Positions 12,601-22,500 of a stretch of DNA of 64,000 nt are shown piece by piece. The notes under the pieces are model-generated. The model made no database searches. It had not been told where the DNA came from and saw only the letters and a list, made by a program, of their open reading frames with translations. The translations under genes and the position numbers were made by a program. This DNA is from Limnephilus marmoratus (Eukaryota; Arthropoda; Insecta; Trichoptera; Limnephilidae): contig OU862927.1 of the NCBI GenBank assembly GCA_917880885.1, positions 36,049,571 through 36,113,570 of the forward strand, read 5' to 3'. Within the stretch, counting starts at the first letter, position 1, and every line of letters begins with the position of its first letter.

Positions 12601-15167
12601 GACACGAAATGTCATTGGGTGTCATGGCTGCCGCTTTTTGCGAACGCTAATTGGTGGACAACCAACCCCATTTACCCCGGCATTCAAGGGGTTAAACGTT
12701 TTGAAAAGAGAAAACACCACATGATATGTTAAAATCTAAAAGTTAACCACAAAAGATTTAAAATATAATGTTTTTTATTAGGTACTTATTTGTCTATACT
12801 TCTTCATCTTTGGTCATTTTCGTTAGTTTTAATTTCACCTTGATCATTGGTTTTGAAACATGTTGATAATTTTGATTAAATAGTGTATATACAAAGTGAT
12901 TAGTTTTCATTTAATTAATTTCTATTTGAAGTTACTAGGCAAACACACATATTTTTTATTGAAGAAGAGATAACAATAATAATCTAAACGAAAATATGAA
13001 AGAGAACAAGACACAGAAAAAAGACAATGGTCGCAACTGGGACCATTGTCTTTTTTCTGTTTTCTGTGTCTAGTTTGCTCTCTTTCATATTTTCGTTTAG
13101 ATTATTATTGTTATCTTCTTCTTCAATGATATATTATGTTGATGGGAATAACCTTCAAAAGTTATTAAAAGAGAGTTTTTCTAATAAAAAATTGCGCATA
13201 TTTTTAGCTGCCGATGTCATTTCCATTGTGAACTATGGGGCATTGAAATATCCATTTAGCTACCATAATGGAGTACTAAATGTTTAAATGTCCTTAAAAG
13301 TTTTAAAGTATAATTGGTGTATTTTGGAATTTAAATTTTCAACATGCATAAATTTCTTCATTTACCCAACTTGAAAATTAACAATTATTTTGCTGTATTT
13401 ATTTCAGATACTCTTAAAAAGCAACTTGTAATTAAAAAAAAAATCTTGAAAAAACATAGCAAGAAGCGGAACGCAAAAATACTAAAAAAGTACAAAAAAG
13501 ACAAACTGAGAGACAAGTTAAAAACCGAATTGAAATTCAACAAACATAAAATAAAACAGGAGATAGCCAAAACAAACGAAGACTCGAACATTCCATTGAT
13601 AAATTTTGATTCGGACCACGAAAGTGTTTCATATTACGACATTGAAGATATTGCATACGAAGACATCAAAGTTGAAATAAAACCTAAGATAGATTTAATA
13701 TCGGAGAAAGAAGTCAAAACGAAAAATGGCGGCATACCTCTCTTAAACTCATTCGCTTTAAGCTGTCCGGTTTGTGGCGAATCTTTCAGCGTTCACAGAT
13801 TACTAAGGAAGCATTATCCGATACACTTTCCTAACTTCCTCTGCGATATTTGCGGACGGGCCTTCCTAGACAAAATCAGCCTCATTCGTCATGTAAGCGT
13901 CCATTCTGATCAAAGACACCCGTGCAAGATGTGCAAAAGAACCTACGCTAATCGTGGTGCGCTTTTACAACATATTAAAAAATTCCACCGTGGCGAGAAA
14001 GGATACCGTTGCACCATTTGTCCAGAACGATTTGGTGACTATTCTATAAAGAATCGGCACCAGTTTGAAGTTCATGGCTTGCCGTGCAGGACCTATACGT
14101 GCGAAACGTGTGATCGGGTGTTTTATCGCAACTCCAAGCTGTCGGAGCATGTTAAACGATTGCATTTGAAACAGAAGAATTATCTATGCGATATGTGTGA
14201 TATGGAATTCTTTTCGAACGGGGAATTGACAATGCACAAATTACGACATTCAGGTTTGTTGAATTACATTATAATTTTTTTTTTTAAATTAGATGCATTC
14301 GTACAGAATTTTCAATTTGGGAAGTGGGTATAGGGAATGCTGCCCTGGGAAACATTCATTGGATTACCAACACCTCTGCCATAGATCACCCCAAGTGGTT
14401 CGCTACGTTTGGTGACTTAGCAGGGATGCCCAGGTTCATGGGGTGAGGTCTGTCCAGGTCTTAGTAGCGGACGTGTCTGACCATCTACTGTGCAGCAGGC
14501 AGAATTTGGAGAAATTTGTTGAGGGAGACCCTTTTATTTCTCCAGCAGGACTCTTTCGACCCATTGCCTTGCACAATGTCCGTCACTCTTGGACATACCG
14601 ATCTCCAGAATCCTACACACCCCTTATACTTTTTTCCTTCACAGATCTTCCTCTCCTTCCTTTTCTTAAAAAACCCTCCAAAAAGTATCCTCAAATATGA
14701 TATGGGCCGTGAGGGAAATTATTTTCCTCAGGGCCTCCTGTGTGGAGCTAAAGTAAAAAAAAAATTCATTCCTACGTTACGAATACCCCAACAATATTTG
14801 ATATCTACTAAGTAGTATTACATTACTATGATGTATTACTACATCATACTAAGCTGAGATGTTTCTTGTGCAATGTTGGAGACTAAGCTAGCAAAGGAAT
14901 TGAACCTTTTGTTCACTCAGCTACTAACCGGTCATGTTGATTTACTAATTTAATACCTATGACTTTATTTTTCTAGGTGACAAGACCTTTGCCTGCGAAA
15001 AATGCGGCAAATCATTTGCCCGTAAGAAAACCCTAACGGAACATTTAAAAATCCATGCGAATTTAAGGGCCCATAAATGCACCCTATGTGATAAAGCATT
15101 TGTTCAAAAATGTACCCTAAAGGGGCATATGAGAACGCACCAAAAATGTGGGTCCCAAATTGTATAA
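6673..15167 (+). CDS. ZAD domain C2H2 zinc-finger protein, five exons, 470 aa
   Basis: Exons 6673-6725, 7402-7594, 9700-9829, 13408-14253 and 14977-15167 join in phase (phases 2, 0, 1, 1) and total 1413 nt. All introns are GT...AG. The start ATG at 6673 opens a short first exon. Exons 2 and 3 together make a ZAD: CVFC near residue 43, then SCFNLR, and ICDTCVTNL across the 2/3 boundary. ZAD mediates dimerisation of insect zinc-finger transcription factors. The next part is a Lys-rich linker and an acidic stretch. Six fingers follow in exon 4 (CPVC, CDIC, CKMC, CTIC, CETC, CDMC) and two in exon 5 (CEKC, CTLC), with linker HSGDKTF spanning the last intron. The protein ends soon after finger 8. 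A poly(A) signal AATAAA lies near 15354. It is probably a nuclear DNA-binding regulator; the target is unknown. All introns but the second are free of coding signal other than transposon remains. Confidence 0.88.
7034..7358. mobile_element. Foldback element with 8-bp target duplication (copy A)
   Basis: About 85-bp arms are inverted copies of each other: GGGTGAAATGCAGATCC at the left, GGATCTGCATTCCTCCC at the right. The flanks are TAAAAGAC at 7026-7033 and 7359-7366, an 8-bp direct repeat as made by hAT-type transposases. It lies in intron 1 of the ZAD gene, ending 43 bp before exon 2. A second copy is at 17387-17969. Confidence 0.85.
7640..8200. other. ZAD-gene intron 2, left part
   Basis: AT-rich intron sequence with no reading frame or recognised repeat. 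Confidence 0.4.
8206..8640 (-). mobile_element. Helitron-like end and adjoining dispersed repeats
   Basis: At 8206-8209 CTAG followed inward by a hairpin-like CCGGCTATGCATTGC matches, in minus orientation, the 3' ends of the Helitrons at 29815-30266 and others. Inside, a block at 8390-8425 (CGGGCTGCGCGAATGTTCC) recurs at 8598-8630. The 8440-8545 segment recurs at 12310-12420. The 5' end of the element is not identifiable. Confidence 0.45.
8650..9340 (+). mobile_element. LINE 3' fragment, decayed
   Basis: Translations in shifting frames give the C-terminal part of a non-LTR reverse transcriptase: SDHISRLTPACYKLLDFIIR near 8730, then GVIRSKLEFASGVW near 8845, IQKKILRYVYMRMHGTYPRF near 8925, and LYLPENFSRSHRHDLL near 9130. 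Several frame changes and stops are present. The tail region is rich in ATAATAAT (9297-9350). The element is 5'-truncated and dead. Confidence 0.65.
10014..11898. mobile_element. Possible DNA transposon interrupted by a LINE
   Basis: CTTACTCATAAT at 10014-10025 is exactly inverted at 11887-11898, and related copies of the motif occur near 10100 and 11825. Palindromic GACGC/GCGTC pieces follow the left end. The LINE at about 10378-11562 fills most of the interior. No transposase and no sure target duplication were found. Confidence 0.35.
10378..11562 (+). mobile_element. 5'-truncated LINE, reverse transcriptase ORF largely open
   Basis: The open frame to 11467 encodes the reverse transcriptase from motif A onward: YLDFEKAFDTVP near 10400, then SGVPQGSVLGPVLF near 10570 and CFADDTKFYANP near 10665. 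The thumb/C-terminal part has EYAFQIWSPY, typical of I/Jockey-group elements. The endonuclease and fingers regions are missing, so it was truncated on insertion. A 3' UTR and a (TAA)n tail (11547-11562) close the copy, which shows plus-strand orientation. It sits in intron 3 of the ZAD gene. The frame is intact for over 360 codons, so the copy is not very old. Residues encoded before about 10378 do not look like part of the element. Confidence 0.8.
12240..12425 (+). repeat. Two dispersed repeat blocks
   Basis: 12247-12310 (CTCATAGAAAT...TCTCCCTTACTATCAT) recurs at 33900-33965 and 40455-40515. 12310-12420 (CGCTCGTGCGCCGG..., then TTTTGACCCTTATG) recurs at 8440-8545. The element class is not recognised. 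Confidence 0.55.
12960..13125. repeat. Long near-perfect hairpin in ZAD-gene intron 3
   Basis: Arms of roughly 75-80 bp (12960-13032 and 13041-13125) face each other across an 8-nt loop GCAACTGG. Only a few small bulges are visible. Part of the arm (AGAACAAGACACAGAAAAA) matches the tRNA-derived repeat at 56166-56290, so the hairpin probably arose from two inverted copies of that repeat. Confidence 0.85.
14318..14764 (+). mobile_element. Internally deleted LINE derivative (non-autonomous)
   Basis: The first part (14318-14520) matches the 5' UTR of the LINE at 58140-58350, including CACCCCAAGTGGTTCGCTACG. The middle matches the 58555-58675 stretch. The last part (14700-14750) matches its 3' end (61655-61700) and carries an A tail (14755-14764). 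Everything from the endonuclease to the reverse transcriptase is gone. It has no coding capacity and must have moved, if it did, with enzymes of the full LINE. It occupies intron 4 of the ZAD gene, between fingers 6 and 7. Confidence 0.8.
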
Positions 15168-15534
15168 TGTTATTGGATTCGGGTCTCTTGCGATAAAATG
15201 TTTTCAAAACTTCTGACACAACGTTTTTTGTTTTTCATCGGCCACGGAGAACAAAAATATTGTGATAAGGCCGGAATGTTTTTATTTTTGTCGAATGTTT
15301 TGAAAGCATTTTTCCACAGGTGCGTCTTAACAGAATATTTGTTTTGTTATCGTAATAAATTTCTTTGATATATTTGCAATGTTTATTTTTATGATTTCTG
15401 ATAACAGAAATCTTGACAAATTGAATTCATTCAATATTTTTTATCTTAGATAGCTTTTTGCTTGAATAAATATATTTATATTTTCAAATTGTTTTTTCTT
15501 TAGAATAATAATGGATGTTTAGATTTATAAATGA

Positions 15535-16018
15535 GGTGGCAGGAAACTCCATTAATAGAAAGAAAAAACTGGCCAAAGAAGTGAAGCTAGTAGTTCACAA
15601 TGGAGTGTTAGTATCCATCCAGATATACGGCAGTAAGGCCTAAACTGGCAGAGGAAGGATGAAAGTAGGCTGAGTGCTGTACAAGTGAGATCCCTGAGGG
15701 GGTGTATGTGTGATAAAACCACGTATGTTAGTGTGGAAATGAGTAAGATTAGGAATGGGATCTCAAAAGGGTTTGGTTTTGGATCTCAAAAGGAAAATAT
15801 ATGGCGCGAATGTAAATGGTAGAAGAAGTCGGGGATGCCCGAGGAAGACATGGAACAATTTGGTGAATCAAATACTTGAGTCAGGCCATGTCAAGAGTCA
15901 GAATAACAGAAGGGGATGCATGAATGTGAATGAAACGAGGAGTGTGTGCCAAGACAAAGTTTTTTGGGGGTCCATCCTCTCTGCCTACCTATGTGGGAAA
16001 GGCGTGATGGGTAGTTAG
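15535..16018 (+). mobile_element. LINE C-terminal remnant (RTE-like), decayed
   Basis: NGRRSRGCPRKTWNNLVNQI near 15815 and NNRRGCMNVNETRSVCQDK near 15905 match the C-terminal tail common to insect endonuclease/reverse-transcriptase proteins (GRPRKTW ... RSVCKDR). Upstream, ETPLIERK and similar pieces are out of frame. It lies between the ZAD gene and the MIF promoter. Confidence 0.6.
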
Positions 16019-16520
16019 TTAGGTGGGTATAAAATTACAATTTTTTATCTTTCTTTTCATACTTTCGGGCATCTTTCGAGATTTGGTTTAAAAAATGTGG
16101 TGTCTAGTCTAATTTTTTATTCCCAAATTGATATTTCGAAAATCCATAGTGAGAAATCAGATTTGTTTCATTTTATATAATTTTACTAACAACCCCTATT
16201 TCTGCGATTCAATATAGTTCTTTCTTGTATTTTTCGTATGTAGTATGGCAACACATTAAAAATATTTGACTCGATCTCGATGGTGATCCGGCGACATCAT
16301 TGATCATTGCATCTCTTTCACATATTATAAAAACGGAACGAGATGACAGATGAAACACCGTATCTATTTATGAAGTCAGCTGTTGAGGCATCTACAAAAT
16401 AAAAATAAACGTCGCTGTCAGAAATTTTACTAGATTAGATTATCAGATTTGATTGCTCACTCGAAAAGCCGGAAGTATTTTTCCAACACTTTATAATAAA
16501 CTGCCGTACAATAAGTGAAA

Positions 16521-19500
16521 ATGCCGCACTTCAAAATAGAAACCAACCTTCCCACCGAAAAGATTCCTGGGGATTTTGCCGTTCGAACTACGAAGATAAT
16601 AGCCAAGGCTTTGGGAAAACCTGAGAGCGTAAGTTATTGTAATTATTTGCTCTATCTTTGACTTTTTACCGTGTTTATGTTTAACTTTCGTAATACACGC
16701 AATACGAATATTTTTTAGAAAAAAACCTTTTCTTTTATAGTAATTTAAGGTGAATCAAAAGGTTTTATCTAAAAATTATTCATACGAGTGTCCAGTCGTC
16801 CTGAAAGTTAACTTCACTTATATTATTTCAACTTGAGCTTTTGGTTCTAATCGACATATAAACAATAGATTAGAGGGTTCCGTGACAGTTGATCCGCCGA
16901 CAATTGGCCCAACTGCATATTTATATAGGTACAATATGCAGTCAGTTTAGGGAAAATACGGTATACTTATGTATACCCGACCGCCTTAGTCCGCCACTGA
17001 ATTAGTTCAGTGGTGGACTAAGCCCGTCAGAGGCCTGGGGCGGCAAAGCTGAATGAGGCCCCCCCCCCCTAGTTTAAAAAGTTGATGTAATTTTACAAGA
17101 TTTTTATTCAGTTCACACGGGCCTCTGGTCCTGGGGGACCTCCAAGCGCCTCCGTGTTCCCTTGATCAAATCCTAAACAAGGCTAAGGCACCAGGGCACT
17201 GTAAAAAAAATCATCGTATTTTTTTTTCATATTCTAAAAGATGCATTTGTTAATCATCACCTAAAGTTTCAAGGAAATTTTAAGAAAATTTAAAGAAAGT
17301 TTTAAACAGTTTGTATGATGAATAATTATGTTAACCTGGTTGACAACATATTAGAAAAACTATACATCCGATTTGCATGCACCAAGGGGTGAAATGCAGA
17401 TCCGGGCACCGTCTGGAAATTTAATAAAAAGGCACTTTCTAGATGAGAAAAGTGTGGAGAAGATGAATAAAAAATAAATTAAGGCGCGCTCGGCAAAATT
17501 AAGGGAGATACAACCGTTCAAAGTATTTAAAAATTCACTTCGCGAACTGATATTGACAGTTCGTTCGCCATGTTTTCATTGCTTATGTTGGATCCCAGAC
17601 CTAATACAGAATTAATAGTACGCCAAAATCACAAACCATATTACACAAACCTAGCGTAGCCGCTAAACCACTTGAAAACTGGGATGTTTTTTTGCCGTGA
17701 CGCGAGCAGGCGCTACGAAGGGGGCACTTTCTTTTCTATCACAAACCATGTTTAGCGTATTAGGTTATAAAAAAATGGCGGGCGGACGCGGGCGAACTGT
17801 CAATATCAGTTTGTAAAGTGAAATTTTAAATACTTTGAACGGTTGTATCTCCCTCAATTTTGCCGAGCGCGCCTTAATTTTTGTTTTATTCTGCTTTTCC
17901 ACACTTTTCTCATCTAGAAAGTGCCTTTTTATTAAATTTCCAGACGGTGCCCGGATCTGCATTCCTCCCGCACCAAGTCTTAAACTGTTAGAAAATCCAG
18001 TCACTATGGCACCACATGGGAATTTTTTATAAAGGGCCCCCTTCTATATTTTTTAAGAATGCTGAAAATTTTCCATAAAAATCGAATATAAAATTCACTG
18101 GTCCGCCATTTTTCCTTTTTTTTAGATATCAAAATTCCTCCAGTGGTGCCGTAGACACTGGATTTTCGAACAGTTGACTTGGGAGATGCAAAAGTAAAAG
18201 CAAGTGCAATAAAATACACACAGGGGATGTATAGTTTTTTAATATGTTGTCAACCAGGTTGAAAACGAGTTTAAAAAGTTTCAGGAAAAACGCCTTTAAA
18301 GTTTTGCTGACGGATAATTCAACATACACACTGTTTCAAACGGTTTCACGTAAAATGCTGTAAAAAACGTTTGGTGAGAGCATTGTTAACTTCAGAAAAT
18401 TAAATGAAAAAAAAAATTACAAACATTTTTTTAAAGTGTCCGGATGCTTTAAATCATTGTTTAGGATTTGATCAAAGAAACATGGAGGTTTGGAGGCCCC
18501 CGGGGACAAGATGCCACCCCTTCCCCCCCCCCCCCCCCCTCCCACCGTTAGTCCGCCACTGAATCTTTTTAATAACTTACCTATTTTATTACTATCTTTA
18601 TTATCTGTAATGATAAGATAGCCTTCAGCAATAGCGTGTGTCGCTCTCCATAGAGAGAAAACAAATGGCCTTATATTTAAACGCCCGGGGTCTCAAAAGT
18701 TTCGTATGATCTGTAGCTATTCGAAAACGTAAAAAAAATTGAAATTATTGTTCACTATTAGCCCGCTAAAATAGCCGGAAGTTTCGAAAAAAAAATAGAT
18801 TTCGTGATTTGGAAAAAAATAAAACAAAGGGTTCATATTTTATATTTTGTACCAAACTTATTTTTCATTCCATAACTGCAGTACAAAGAACCAAAAAAAA
18901 TATTTTTTTAAACACATGTGATGTGTTGGTTAAAAAAATAAAAGGGGAAAATAAAACTTTTTCTGGATAAAATCAGAATTCTTGTAGACTTACTTGTATT
19001 CATAAAGTTTTTCATTTTTGTCAGTTATACACATTTTTTTTAATAATAAACAAATGATAAAAGTTTAGATTACTGAAAAAAAAAATTATTAAAAATTAAA
19101 AAAAAATGGTTTTAGGTTTGTTTTCTGATTTTCAATGTATTTTAGCAGGCTAATAACCATTTTTAAAAAAATAAATTTAAATGCAGTTCTCATTTTCTTT
19201 GCAAGACGCAACTTTTGAGACCCCGGGCGTTTCTGAATTCAAAAGTTGAAATAATTGACACACGCTATTTAGCAAAGGGCCTAAGATAGTAAAAATATAT
19301 GAAGTGCAATACATAAGTGAAACTGGAACTAAAACTACTAGGCATATTTTAAAGGCACAAGGACACTTAAAAAAAAATTGTCACTTTTTATTTCATTTTC
19401 TAAAAGATGCATTTGTTAATTCACCAAATTCGTAAAATTGATGGAGATACAGCATCTTACATGAAACCGTTTTAAACAGTTTGTAAATTGAATTATCCTT

Positions 19501-22500
19501 CAGCAAAACTTTAAACGCGTTTTTCTCAAAACTACTTTTTTCAACCTGGTTGACAACATATTGGAAAAACTATACATCTTGTTTGCATGCACCATGCACC
19601 AAGTCAACTGTTTGATAATCCAGTCACTACAGCCATTACAGTATTATCCATAAGACATGTAGGCAACTGCCTAGGGGCCCCGCATTGGGTTGGGGCCTCT
19701 AGGGTAAAGGGCCCCGAGACGTGCATTGCCTAAGGGACCCGACATGTTTAAGCCGGCCCTGGAAGGCTACTTTTGTCCATAAGGCAGTGTAGGCCACTGC
19801 CTAGGGGCCCCGACATGTTTAAGCCGGCCCTGGAAGGGCCATATTGTCCATAAGGCAGTGTAGGCCACCGCCTTCGAAAATCCAATCACTATAGCCAGGG
19901 CCGTAATATCCATAAGAAGTGTAGGCAACTCCCTAGTAGCCCCGCATCGGGTAGGGGCCCCTAGGGTAAAGGGGCCCCGAGACGTGCATTGCCTAGGGGC
20001 CCCGACATGTTTAAGCCGGCCCTGGCAGGGCCGTATTGTCCATAAGGCAGTGTAGGTCACCGCCTTCGAAAATCCAGTCACTATAGCCAGCGCCGTAATA
20101 TCCATAAGAAGTGTAGGCAACTCCCTAGTAGCCCGCATTGGGTAGGGGCCCCTAGGGTGAAGGGGCCCCGAGACGTGCATTGCCCAGGGGCCCCGACATC
20201 CAGCTTTAAGCCAGACATCCAGTTTAAACCAGCCCTGGCAGGGCCGTATTGTCCCCAAGGCAGTGTAGGCTACTGCCTAGGGGCCACGCATCGGCTAGGG
20301 GCCCCTATGATAAAGGGGCCCCGAGACGTGCATTGGGTAGGGGCCTGACATGCTTAATCTGGCCCTGACTATGATACCAGACAAGGAAAATTTACCATAA
20401 AAAATAAAAAATAAAATTCATTCAAAAATAAAACGCATTAAAAATTTGCTGAAGGATAATTCAACATACAAACTGTTCCAAACGGTTTCATATAAAATGC
20501 TGTATCTCCGTCAATTTTTCGAATTTCCTTAAAAAAATTGGTGAGAGCGTTCTTAACAAGTGCATCCATCAAAAAATGAAATAAAAATTACAATTTTTTT
20601 TTACAATGGTGTCGTAAAGCCTCGTTTAGGGTTTGATCAAGGGAACAAGACTGGGGGCCCGGGGCGGACTGCCCCCCCCCCCCCCCCCTTAGTCCGCCAC
20701 TGACCTAATTACACAAAATGTAACTAAGTGACTCCGAAGGGATGTGTAGAGAGGATGTTCCGCCGAATAACAATTTATGAAACATATTTTCATTCAAATG
20801 CGTCAAGGAAAAATCTAGTATATACTGTACCTATACCAGCATATAAGTAAAAAAATCGATACTATATAAATTCGTTTGATATTCATACCAACTTATTATT
20901 AAGTAGGTGTATTTTTGAAGTCAATTTTGTGTTTGAAATTGGTAAATAAAGCACAAAAAATTATAGTTCAGTAAAAACCTTTCCCGGGGGCCAACTGTCA
21001 GTGGATCAACTTTCGGGTCACCAGATTAGAGCAGGGTAAACTATTACTTACGATTTATTTATTTATTTATAATACAAAAGAAAGTACAAATAACATATTA
21101 GGCAGCTTTGTCTGTCCAACTAGGAAAGTTTCCCGTTCCAGGACAGACAAATTGACAGGTTTAGTTCATAATATTATTCCAATAAATGTACATAATTACA
21201 TAACCAACAAAATAAAAATAGAAAAGGTAACCTGGTAGCATATAATATTATACTCGGATTTACCGAATTAACCTGGTAACGCATAATATATTCGGATTTA
21301 CAGTGAGATCAGCAGGTAAGTTAGTTGTAAGTATTGAAAAGAATAAATCAGGTACCTGATAACAATTTGGAGGAATTACATAAAGATTTACAACATAAAG
21401 AGTTATTATAAACATATGAAGTTATGTTAGGTTATGTGTTTGAAGTGTGAACCTATAGATAATACATAGTACATTTAAAGAGAAACTATATTAAAATTTA
21501 CAAAATCAGATAGAATTTGTGTATGTAATAATATATATTTTTTTTTTATATTTATTTATGCGTTAGAACTACAATGCTTAGTAAATTATGTGCAAACATG
21601 ATTACATATTTTCACTGATTTAAAACATGTTATCAGTAAAAATTATATTATACAACAATACGAATACACTGCGCTCATGTCTAACTACTCCTGCTAAAAT
21701 ATGAAAACAATATAAATATAGATAGAGATATAAAAAGAAACTATGAATATACATAAATCTGATTTAGTGCTACTTTGATAACGATGTAGTGAAATTGGTG
21801 CATTACTTCGAACGTCATACATGTTGTGTTACGTACCTATTTCAAATTTATTATAAATCATCACCGCTATGAGATACCAAGCATAAATGAACTAATACCG
21901 TACCAAGTTTCACACAGCGAGACTTCTAGTGTAGCATTATGTTAATGAGCGATGTGTGTCTTGTGTCGCTTGCAGCAGTGTTGAAGCAAACAGTCTTCAG
22001 GGGCGCAAAACCATAAATCCCAGGTATAAAACATCAAAAAGATGTCGAAACATTGTGAAGCAAAATCAGAACTCAATGAAGTGTGGTAGGAATTTTGGTC
22101 TAGTGATCAGGAAAGTTAGGTGATTTTGTTTATCAGTTAAACAGCATACATTCACTTTCGATTCTCCCTAAGTCCAGAATCCAATCATTGACTAATTTAC
22201 GCATGACGCTTGAACTTTTCAATTTCCAAGAACCAGGTATAAGGTTGAACATTTTTGGACCTAGGTAAGAATATTGTCAATATAAGCGAAACTCAATCGA
22301 AAATCTGAAAACAGAAAAATCAGAAAAAGATATTGACACATCTGGGACTCGAACCCAGGACCTCTCGCTTACCGGGCGAACGCGCTAACCACTGCGCCAC
22401 CGTGTCGATATCCAATTCGGTCACTTTTAACTGTATCATACTTCGACTAAGAACCACCCACACTATCTTCATTTTTCTTAACGCATATACTATTGGCTGC

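Noticed and set aside
19767..20348. Open frames on both strands in the GC-rich block
   Set aside because: They follow from tandem MITE-like units with GGGGCCCC motifs; no protein resemblance.
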